Positions 12,301-23,700 of a DNA stretch of 64,000 nucleotides are shown here, piece by piece (position 1 is the stretch's first letter; each line of letters starts with the position of its first letter). This DNA comes from Apus apus. Its lineage: Eukaryota; Chordata; Aves; Apodiformes; Apodidae. Made by a program: the position numbers and the translations under genes. The stretch is taken from assembly GCF_020740795.1 (NCBI RefSeq), contig NC_067294.1, forward strand, positions 5,456,001 to 5,520,000, read 5' to 3'. The notes beneath the pieces are model-generated. The model was not told the origin of the DNA, searched no databases, and saw only the letters and a program-made list of their open reading frames with translations.

Positions 12301-15300
12301 GTAACTTGTACTGAGTCTGAAAATAAACATTCTACGCTGGAATTGATCTTTATACGTACCACAGGGTGCTACAGGAGTGGGCAAAACATCAAGGCCAAAA
12401 ATTCAAGAGACACAACATGGCTGTAGCATTGCTGGTGCATCAGCAGTAAGTATCCCCTGGTGTTCCTTCCATCTGCAATATTTAATGTCCTCAGTCATTA
12501 ATCAGGGCCATCTCCTGCCACAAGCTGCAGTCCCTGCACAGCTCCTCTGGCACGACACTGTGGCAATCCAGTCGGAGCACTCCCTATCTCACACCATCTG
12601 TTTTAGACACCCTCTCTGTTTAGGAACACTAGAGCAAGATTATTTCATAGTCTCCTTCCGTGGTAACCAGCTGCTCAGCAAGGCACTGCTGCTCCCTCAT
12701 GAGCTACACCCTATTCTACCCTTTTGTCAGCCCTGCCCTCCTTGCAACAGCTGGAAGGAGGGACCAGCTCTTCCCAACTCCTCTCACTGTTGTGATTCTG
12801 CCTATCAGAGTAACATTACTCACCTTTTCTCTGTGGATATCTGAAAGCATGGCAGGCAACAAAAACACTGGGAAATTTCCTTCTTGCATCCATCCAGAGT
12901 TAAAACATTGAGTTTCTGGGATGATGCAGAGTCCATCCTTGAATACAGTTATTTCATTAACAGGATAAACTTACATTCCTAGCTTAACCTGGAATTAACC
13001 TGGCTGTATTTTTATTAACTCTTTGTTGAGACAATTAAAGGCTTAAAAAAAATAAATTAAAAGATGGCTCTTAATTATTTAAACCCTCTAAGAAGGGAAA
13101 TGCACTAGAAGTCCTGTCAACCATTTTGTTTGCAGTAGCACTAAACTTCTGCTGCTGCTGTTCTGGAAATGTGAACTGGAGCTGTTTGTGGTGCCTCTTT
13201 CTTCTGGTCACCACGCTGCCCAGGCTGCCCCTGCACACCCCTCCTGACAGCATTAAAAAGCACTGAGGGATTTTTGTTGCATAAGACAAACACAAACTTA
13301 GCAATTTTACTATTGCTGTTGAGAGATGGGTGAAGAGACAAAAAAGGCCACCCTTTTATTTCATAGCCTGTACCCTAAATCATTCTCTAACCACATTCCT
13401 CCATTTTTGGTAAGGAGGTTCAGCTGACAAACACTGCACAGGGAGACAATCCTCAGACACAGTATTTTGAGGGTTTTTTCTCTTCATGAGAAAGTCCCAT
13501 GGGGTTTTCCAGTCTTTCAAAATGCAGTTACTGCTCTATTGATTGTTTGCACGTTCCTTTCAAAATTTTACAAGGACACACTGAAAAATAATTCTATTAA
13601 AATGTACTGAAGACACCACATACTTCATTTCTTATTATAAAAGCTGCCTTCTCAGCTGAAGCCTGCTGGACAGATAAGAATTAAGAAACTATTTTAATGT
13701 AGATTCTGGCTGTGTTCCTAAATTCTAAAAGTGCCTATACATAAAAATAAAATAAAATTAAATCCTCTATTTCCCCATACATAAAATTATTAAATCTTCC
13801 CATAAAATTGGTTTTCTGTTAATTTAATTAAATTAGAAAGCACTAAGCTTCAAATCTCTACATCTTGATACGAGAACAACAAAAACAACTAAATGCAGAA
13901 TATGTTTTAACTTCTATCAATTGCATTGTCCGTACTGATTTGTTACCTTCATTTACCCATCTAATTAGTTCAAGCATTAGCATTTGGCTACGAATTAGAT
14001 CTGCATGTTTTAACTGACTTGTGAAATTACTCATACACTGCTTGCACAAGTAAACTTGTGTGGAACAGCCTGAGTGAGGACAGTGATGAGAGATGTTTTC
14101 CCTCTGCCTCCTCACCAGTAAAACAGCTGTGGCAAGAAGGGACATGTGTGCAGAGCTTCTACAGTAAAGACCATTATCAACCTCTCATGAGCTCAGTTTG
14201 AACCAAAACTAGCCCCTGAAAGGTTTCACAGACACCAGTGGGAGAAAATGCTACCTTTTTCCTTGGTATTAGGAAGAAAGAAGAGGTTTGAAGTAGCTTC
14301 ACTTTTATCGAAGGGTGAGGTGAAAGCAAAAGACAGGAAAGGTTTATGACTTGTATGTTGAGAAAACAGGGTTGCAAACCTTCAGCAAAGCCTGACCCAA
14401 AGCCAAAACCCACACTGCAATCCTCCCAGTGCAACACAGGAGTATTATATGAGGAGAAATGGAGAAAATGTTCATATTTCAAATTAATTCTCAGCTGGAG
14501 TCAAGATAATCCTGTTAGAAGTATCTAACAGGAAAATACAGGAAATACTTGGACCAGCTTTTTTCCCCTAATGAGCTGGTATTGAGCAATCACTAATAAT
14601 AGTCATTCCAGTGCTGGGTGGCATCATAGAACAGCACTGCTTGAGATTTCCACTTGTTAGCTTGCACGTCCCAAAAGGAGAGAAGAATACAGGTCTCCAA
14701 AGATGAAATCATTCAGAGGAAATATAGCACCTCATACAACTTACACAAGGCTGCCAAGACTTCAATACTAACACACAAAGTCCACGAAAAATAAAATTCT
14801 CACAGAGTAAAGATTTCATAATTCAAGTTTGGGTTTGTTCTTTTTTTTTTATTATTTATTTCTTCACTTTTTCCTTAATACAAAGCTTTGGCATCAGCAA
14901 ATTTTATGAAAAAATAGAATGTACTAGATAATTGCTTGTGCTGCATGATCGATAAATGATGCATAAAAATAGGTGTCTCTCTCCAAGGCAATCGGCTGGA
15001 AAGCGTTTCTTCAATACCATTCTGCTCTGTGGGGCAGAAAAAAAAAGGAACAAAATATTTATATTAAAGTTAATACTCCCAATACTAAAAAAAAAAATAA
15101 AATAGTCCTATGCAAAACTAGTGAACGAAAAATGATTAATTATATAAGGCCAGGGCATGAAAAAGTGTCTGTCCTCCTGACATCATTCCTATAGGACTAG
15201 TAAAACACACAGAGGTTTGAGCACTTCTAAACTTGAGGAAACTCCACCTGCTACTGAAAACTTTAAGTGGTGCTTTTTGGACTTTAAAACACTGTTATAC

Positions 15301-15480
15301 AGTAATTTCTGACTGCTCCCTACAAAGGAAAGCAACATGTGCTTACTTGGTCCCTTTAAATCATTACCTAAACCATTTAGTAGTAATAGTGTATGAATAT
15401 TATGAAACAGAGAAAGCAGCTGGTTCCTTGTTTTCTTATCACCTAGAGAATGTTTACTTTTATCAGGAACTATTTAAAAA

Positions 15481-15524
15481 TGTGTGTGTGTGTGTATACA
15501 CACACACACAGACATATATATATA
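15481..15524. repeat. (TG)n-(CA)n palindrome followed by (TA)n
   Basis: (TG)7 runs into TATA and then (CA)7. This gives a perfect 28-base palindrome centred on GTATAC (15,483-15,510), followed by an alternating TA tract. It can form a hairpin or Z-DNA and is expected to vary in length. Confidence 0.9.
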
Positions 15525-15601
15525 CATGGTTAGATACATATATACACACAACTCCAGAACTACAGCTCTAAATAAATATGTTTAGGCCGTGGGAAGGACA
15601 T

Positions 15602-15604
<3 letters not shown>

Positions 15605-15635
<31 letters not shown>
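15605..15635 (+). repeat. Poly(A) tract, 31 bases
   Basis: An uninterrupted run of 31 A. On the plus strand an AATAAA lies about 30 bases upstream (15,571-15,576), the spacing seen at mRNA 3' ends. It may be a simple mononucleotide repeat or the tail of a retrocopy; no recognisable parent gene body was seen to its left. Confidence 0.85.
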
Positions 15636-15637
<2 letters not shown>

Positions 15638-17627
15638 TCAGGTCATGTTTTTATCTGAGTTTTAATGCAGAATATTTGGCATCTTTTCCTTGCATCAGCA
15701 TGTTATGTGGCCTCATTCTTGCTACTGTTGTTTCCTGATAAGAAAAAGCCCTCAGCTTCCTCCTGAAACACCACCATAACTACTGTTTGGTATGCCAGCA
15801 TCCTGTTTATATGGAGAACAGCATAAAAGCAGGTATACTGTTATGACATTTAATGAAAATGGCAGTGAAAGGGGGCTGCCATATCTTTGGCATGATGTTC
15901 ACCACAGGAAATGCTTCGTCTGGCACAGAGGAACACAAAATGTCAAAGAAACAATAAATCATACACATTTTAAACTGACTAAAATGAGTAGTCGAGCCTG
16001 CAGCATTTGTGGGGGTTCCTTAGATCCCAAAGGATTAGTCAAAAAGCTGTTGAGGTTAAAGGCTAAGAGATTTTTGACAGCTCTGGGTTCTGCAGTTACT
16101 AGTTTTCTTAAGTCTGCTTCAAAGTATACAGTTGTACATGTTTGCCTCTTCATTCCTGTCACTAGGGAAAGGAGCACCCCTTCCATCAGCCCTTTGTTTG
16201 TGCTGAGGGAACATCACTGGGAAAACACTCTGCTGGAGGCCTGGACTCTGCCAGTTGGAAGAAGCCCTTGCCATAAAAATAGACCCAGATCTGACTGAGC
16301 AAAAGATGACAAAAAAAAGAGCTCTAAAGCAAGGCAGAAATACAACTGCTATCAATGCCCACATCTGGATGACACTACATGATCCTTTCTCTTCTTCCTG
16401 ACGATGTGGAAATGCCCAGAAATGCAGACATTCCTGCTTCACAACTCATCTTGCTCCATGCTTTCCCAAGCTATTTTTCAGTGCAGATTAACTCTGCTCA
16501 GCTACAGCTATCTTGCCAAGGTGCTGACTGACAGTGGCAATTTCAAGATTTTGATAAATGGAAAAAAAATTAAACAGGAGACTTGACAGGGCTATTTGAA
16601 GTTCTAAAACTTTCCTTCATTAAGTCATTTTTCCAATTAGTATCTGAAAAGAGGAGGAAAGGAAAATCTGTAAATTAGTGGTAAGCAAAGGTCCCAGATG
16701 ACCAAAACCTCTAAGAACTTAGGATAGCACCTCTTGAAGATTAGCTTGAGAAGGTCTAAAATGCTGACACTTTCCATCCCCCAAATAAATACAATATGGT
16801 TAAATATGTATCATGAACCCAGATGGTCTGTACATCTAAATGAAAACAGGTAGATGTACCCAGTTAATACATCCGCAGAACAGATGTGTATTTGCTCACA
16901 TACAGAACTATAGAAAAAAAATGAAAGTCATGTGCTAGAGTAATTTCTTGCCCAGGCCCTCTGAAGGGAGGCATTGGGGGTGTCTGTAAAAATTAGGAAA
17001 GTATGGCTGTCTTTTAGCAGTCCTTTGGCTGCCATTCTTAAGCACACTAAAATGAGAGGTCAGAAGACTGGTCTGCTCTCTTCACTTGAGAATAAACACT
17101 AGTGTATATTCATTGCTTTCACCTCTCCCTCTTCTAAGAGCAAGAAGTTAGTTTTCTATTTAAATACCTTTTTCTTAGGTGAAGGTCTGCCAACTAGGAC
17201 TACAGGATTTTTTTTCCTTTTTGAATATGAAATTTGACTATGAAACTGGGATGAGAACTGCCAAAGGTAACTGATAGTAGTAATTTTTTGGTTCTGTCAG
17301 GCAAATTTTGAACATGGGGATTTAATGGCAGAAATCTGCTGTTTACCTAGACCATTGATCAAAAACTGAATATAAATATCCTCCCCTTTCCTCATTCCAT
17401 GGCTTCACTTATCAAGGAGATTTCCTCAGACAGTCTAGCTAAGTATAAATTAAGAAGGACCTTAGGTATTACCCTAGAGTCCAGTGTTAACAGAGAGAAA
17501 AGCAGAAAAGGCATTTGATTCTTTGAAAACCACATTGTCCTGCTTCTCTATTCCCTTGGTATTTGTTCCAAATGCTGTCCATGACATAACGCCCACCAGA
17601 AATACACAGAAACATCTGAATATTTAC

Positions 17628-17725
17628 TTACTCGTTAGCATTCAAGCTAGCTGTGGCTTTGATGATCATGTAGCAGAGTGTAAGGGCACTGAGGAGGCCA
17701 AAACTGGCAATAATAAACCATTCTT
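17628..17725 (-). CDS. RNF130: RNF130 exon 8 (hydrophobic C-terminus, stop codon)
   Basis: Codons 388-419 and TAA (17630-17628). It begins KEW and carries a hydrophobic run from about residue 390 to 409 ([20 protein letters not shown]), ending NANE. The run is long enough for a second membrane or membrane-associated helix. The stop overlaps a good donor: GA|GTAAGT, with its cut after 17632. The human form I recall has four more residues (VEWF); here the frame stops at once. Acceptor TTTGTCAACAG|AA. Confidence 0.9.
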
Positions 17726-20700
17726 CTGTTGACAAAGGAAAGGGAGGAAATCACTCGTGGGAGAAGGCTTATGTCAAAGCGATGCCATTATTTCCCTCAA
17801 ACACCACTGGAGGAAGGCAAGAGGCTTCTAAGCCATGACTGGCACCAGGAGGTGAAGCAGAAGGAGGTTAGCCACAGAGTTACTGACTGGAGGAGGCTAG
17901 CAAAGAAGAAGTGGAGAGAGGTGTGGAAAAAAAGCATGGCACAACAATATTTCCTGGCTGAGCCCAAGGGTTAGTGATAAAGAAAGATTACTTAACAATG
18001 TAAAGTGAAATGAAGGAATGAGGGAAAATATAATGAGAATTCAGTCCACCCCCAAGTCAGAAAGAAGATGGTTAGGGTTGGTTTAGATTTGCTGAGATGC
18101 AGCTCTTCACATTAGCGTACCCAATATTCTCTGACACTTGTGTCTTCACCCCTTCCCTCCTGAATAAATGCTATAATGTTACTTTAAAAAAGGATGGCTT
18201 CTTCAACAGTAAAACACAACTAGAATCTTCCTTTTAACAGGCAGGAATACAACATGGAAAAATAATTTCAACACTAGTGTATACGTATAGACACATTGAA
18301 AAAGTAACAAGTAGCATAAAGAAGGCTAATAAAGAATGTTCACTATTCAAAGTTCTCCCTCCTCAAGATGAATTTGGCACCTAGTAATAGATCAGAACAC
18401 AAACACTTTTGTTCAATATGGCCTTTGGTTTAACTTACATGCATCAAAGAATGCATGTGTCATCCATAAAATCCAAACATTTCAACAGCCTTTTCTAAAG
18501 CTTTACTTTATAAACATTGTGAAAATGAACTGTTGCTGATTATTTCTTGTTTCACCCTGGCATCCCATCTGTGCAAGAGCAGTACTACAGTTGGCAACAG
18601 ACAGTAAAAAAACAACAACCTTCTGTAAAACCAAGTAGTGAAAAGGTTCTGTTAAACTCAAGTTTTCCCACCCGTGAGAAGGAGCAGCACACCAACAGAT
18701 TTGCTCTCTGGTCAATAGAGCTGAATACAAGATGAATCAGATGTTGAACACTACATGACAAAGTGACTTACTGGCTTTGCAAAGAATTCTGTATGTGGGT
18801 TTTTCCTTAAGGAAAAAAGGAAATTTCTGGATATGGGCTGTGTTCCACGGGATGAGACTTTTTAAATGAGACATTTACTTTGCTCCAGCATCTAAAGAAA
18901 GACTCTAATGGACTGTATCAGTTACACTGGCCTCTTACATCTGTGGCAAACAGTGTCACTAAGCTAAAAATCTAGATCATAGATTCACATAAGCATAATA
19001 CAAGGAGAAAAATCAGACTGTTGTACTGCACCGATTCTATTTTTACAGTTAAGCCAGAAAAATAATCATTCATGCATCAAATTGAGACTTTTTATATGGA
19101 AAAATGATGCAACTCCACACATACTGTATTCATTATAGTGCTTTATACATTAAAAACTCCAGGTAAAATCCAGTGAGTGGAAATTTCCCGTGCTGTTCTT
19201 AAGGGTAAGAGCTTGCAAGCAGTGCAGGAACAGTTTTCTGATGTCATAAAACACTTGGACAACACTCAATTGTTGGTACACTGAATACTTTTTTTTTTTT
19301 AATTCACAGATTTTGGAAGAAAACCATCTGGTAACAGACGTCAGAATTCCAGAAGTAACATTCTCAGGGGAAAAAACGTGTCAGGAGGAATAGTAATCAG
19401 CTAAAACATTATTTGTGTAAGTTATGGCATTTAAGTATTCTGAAAGGGTGAAGAATGGTTTTGGCAATCCAGTGTCTCGTAATGGTTACCAAATTCAGGA
19501 GGGCTATTTTCTTGCCATTTTAGTTCATCCAGTGTTTTTTTCCATGCAGGTCTAAATGGATATACCATTAATAATGAAAGTGTTGGCACTGCTGTACCAA
19601 AATGTACCAGTTTCAATGTGGAGCGTGTGCCTCTGACAGAGACACTGAGGTCACCTTCGTCCCTGCGGGGAAGTATTTTTCCCCACGGCACAGAGCTAGA
19701 GCAGAGCAAGTGCTACATACCAGGAAAACCAAGGAAAGGTACTGGAAGGCAAAGGAAACTTACTTGTCACAGCAATGTTGATCTCTCCTGAGCGGGGTGT
19801 CAGCTCCCCGTCCTGTGGGAGCTGTGACATGCCCGAGGTGCGCAGCGGCTCCAGGCTGAGGGCGCTGTCGTTGGCGAAGTCACCGAGCGCTGCTCGCCTA
19901 CTGGCTGGCTGGCCTCTGGTCAGCCTTTCCATGTCAAAGGCTACATTATCTGTACATGGCACGTTTGGCTGGAAAAGCAAGGGATTTCCACGTTACAAGG
20001 GTGAATGTTCCACAGGCAGCAAACCTACACACCCAGTAAAGCCACGCGCGCCGCTGCTCAGCCTCGCGTGTGTCCTCGCATCACACAGGAGAGAAACTCA
20101 CACGTTGGAAAGTTCTACCCAAAGCTGCTTCTCAGTCCACCTTAGAGGTGGAGGAAGAAGCAGAAAAGAGAATTAAGATTCAAGAAAGGGACTCACATAT
20201 GTTGTATCACAGCCTAAGCCTGCACGTTTTACTACCACGAGCAACGATGACATGCACCAAATTCTATTGCATCCTCCTCTAAAAATCCAGGTATGTTATT
20301 AATTGCAAAAACAGATCATCCACAATATACCTGCAACTATTTCTTAGAAAATGCGCAAATTTACAACTGAGAGAGCTAAAAACGGGGACCTGATGATTCT
20401 CATTGGCTTGATTCAAAAGCTGCTTTAGACAGTATGTTCATATGCTCTTCTCCTTATTTCTTTCTTCTGAAAGAGCATTGCTCCTACCTTGTAATTTCTT
20501 CCTCATATGGGAAAGATAGAAAAATCCTCACTGAGTTTATTTCTATCATTTTTTGAACTGGTCAACCAAAGAAGTCCTCAGGGATCCCATAAGCTGCTTG
20601 AGGAAAACTTGCTGGCCTCAGCTAGGGCATGGCTTTGTGTGTGTAAACAAATTTCAGAGTGTCTACAGGAGACCACAACGAGAACAAGACATTTACAGAG

Positions 20701-23700
20701 TGAATTTAACAAGGAAGGACTGAAAGAATTTGGGAAAAGGGAAGATGACAGAGAACCTAGTAGACTTCTAGTAGATATGAAATTGTTATAAATGCAAATA
20801 TAACAATATATTCTCAATGACCCACCAGGAAAAGGAACAACAACAAAAAAATCAACTTTATCAGCAGCAAAAACATTGGTAAAAAAATGCAAACACTTTC
20901 TGAGTAAGGGTGCTAGAACATCCTTCTCCCTTTCTTCCCTACAGGTATTCCTCCTGTTCTGGGTCTCAGATATGGGAGTAAGAAGAACTCACAACTTACC
21001 ACAATTCCCAGTGCCTTCAAAATGTTCAGCTTACACATTGGACACGTACAGTGCTCACTAAGCCATGGATCCACACAGGCTTTGTGGAAAACATGCCTAA
21101 AAGAACAGACAAGGCACATACATAATTTGCAAACAATTCTATTTTATACAAAAAGAACAATTTCAACAAACCTTTAGATAGTTTATTTTTAATTAAGCCA
21201 GAAGAACAAACCCTAGAATTGCCAGTACTTGGTGCTGATTGCAATAATAATAATTAAAAAAATTAAAATCTCTTGCTTGTTATTGCCCCCCTTTACTAAT
21301 AATTTACCTAGGAAGAAACACTTAAAAGGAAGATTTTATTTTTTTCCCCTTCTTATTGTGGATATGAGTATGTACATGGGCAGAATAACAGGGGTAACAA
21401 AGTACCCACCATAACCTTGTGTAAAGTCTTGCCTTGATTTCTATGTAGAAAGGGGCCATAACCTGGGTAGGAAGAGCACAGATCCACCAGCAGTCAATTT
21501 TATCAGAAAATCAGTGGAATCAACCCAAACACACCTATGTTTGATTTTGAAAGGGTTTTTATAATGAACACACCTAAGTAAAAAGGCTTTTCCTACAATC
21601 AGTATTTCTCATACCAGGAAGGAAAACATGTCCATCATCATATAATGATCATAAAAAAAAGAATCTTTCAAAGATGAAAAGGCAAACTGAGCTTCCACTT
21701 GTACAACAGGGAACTTTGCAATAGAGAAAGGTGAATTGTCATCTACCTTCCATACAAAATCAGTCATACAAATGTTAACAGTGTTTAGATTGCTATAAAC
21801 CAATGCAACAAGGATGGGCTATACAGAGACCAAACAACACATCTAAATGAAGGGAATTAAAGGAAATGTCCTTTTGACTCTTCAAAAGGCAAAGAACTTC
21901 TCTGAGCATATACCCATGGCAGAAACGGGTGTCACTAGACTTTCTATACGAGAGCTTTAGTAATTACTCCTGATAATCTGGTCAGAATAACTGCTTATGG
22001 TAAGAACCCAGATCTTCCACTGCCTGCAGAGCAAAAAGCCAGTAAGAGCAGGCACACTTGAACACAACAGACTGGTGATCACAACAAAGATCAGCAATCA
22101 CAAGGGCTGCTCAGCCAGCTGTGCTCTGAAACCAGCAGGTGAAGGGGCAGGGGCAGGACAAGGAGTTCTTGCCATCACTGAGGCATCAGCAAGGTCTGTA
22201 AGAGGTCATGCACACCCCCAGGGCAGCAGTAAGTTGTAAACACACAGTGAGATACTCTCCCTCCTCTCCTTTCTCAGGTTGTACTTGCTGCTCTGCTCTG
22301 GGCCTCAGCAAGCTCATCATAGGGTTTGGGACTTCTTTGGTCCCTAACCGTTGAGATTTTAAAACCAAAGACCAAATGAGGCATGTTACCAGATAATTCT
22401 CTTTTAAATGTCCAGAAAGCGCCCAGAGAAAAAGGTCTCATGAATTTGTCAGCAACATGGAAAAAAAGAAAGTATATAATTGTTTTGTCTAAAACTACTT
22501 AGACTGATGTATAGGCTAATGTGTATCAACATAACTGGATTCTAGTCAACGACAACTATATATCCTACCTGTACTAGCTACCTATCCTACTATCCTACCT
22601 GCATAGACCTGCAATATGGTACAATATAGTCAACAGAAGATTGCCAGGAAGCAAAAGAACTTTGCTCATTTATATCCCAGATATTGGAGGAATAGAAACT
22701 CACAGAATCTCAGTTCACCACGTTGTTGGACTGAGTCTTTTAGCAAGACAGCAATCATGAAAAACAGGAGAGAGAGATACATATATGTTGCATATTGTCA
22801 GAATAATTGCACAAAATACAAACTCACTTCTATTGTTATTAGACCCTAACACATTCCCTTTATTACTCACAACAATACAGGAATGAATGTTTAGAAAACC
22901 TGGGTGACAGAATGTGGTTTGAAATTTTCTGAAACATACAGAGGCTGTTTTTCTAAGTTAGACAAATTACAGCTTTTGGTTGCTTATGTTTCCTTTTTAA
23001 GATTTTGAAGTCTCTTTTTCAGAGTAGGACAAACTTGAAAATCTAATATTTTGGGAAAGAGCAGACATCAAGTCTCCACAGAAGTATGAAAACAGCTTTA
23101 ATATATCGTTATCAGCTAATCAGTGCTGGAGAAGCACTCAGATCAAGTGAAGCAGACAACTGATATGGATGCCAACATGCATCTGCTAAATATTATGAGT
23201 TATTTTAAAGTGTCATTAGCAGTTTGATATAATTCCAATGCAACAAAACAGCTCACCTATTTCTGTGACCTCTTAAATCTTTGCTTGTAGTTCCTAAACC
23301 TACAAAGATGTTTATAAATATGTTTTTAAAACACAGTTCCCCAAAGGTTCTTTATTGATTTAGATCAGCATGGCTCTGCCTACTACTTATGTAGTTTATC
23401 TACTCCTTAAAAAGCCTGCTGGTATCATCGTGGCTCAGGCTCTGTCTGCATTTCTCTGCTTGCAAGAGTTAAAATGCAGTTATACAGCAATGAAGATAGT
23501 AAACACATGACTTATTTTAAAAGCTCGAGTCTGACAAAGTAAGCCCTTGCATTTTTCACTATCATAAACCTTCTCCATCTTCATATTTCTGTCACTTCTT
23601 TTCCAAGACCATAAATCTGCAGAGTTCCTATTGAGCTGCTCTAGGTCACAGCAGTTGATGGTGTTCCCCCAGGGGCCACAAACGAGGGAGTCAAGTGTGA

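Larger units (their letters stand above)
9397..17627 (-). other. RNF130: RNF130 intron 8, or 3'UTR of the exon 8-terminated form
   Basis: AT-rich sequence between the exon 8 stop and the terminal exon. It holds an A-rich run (10,547-10,575), a (TG)n/(CA)n palindrome (15,481-15,524) and an A31 run (15,605-15,635). Minus-strand AATAAA occurs in the AT-rich tract at 14,848-14,860, a weak candidate end for a transcript that reads through the exon 8 donor. No further exon was recognised. Confidence 0.6.
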
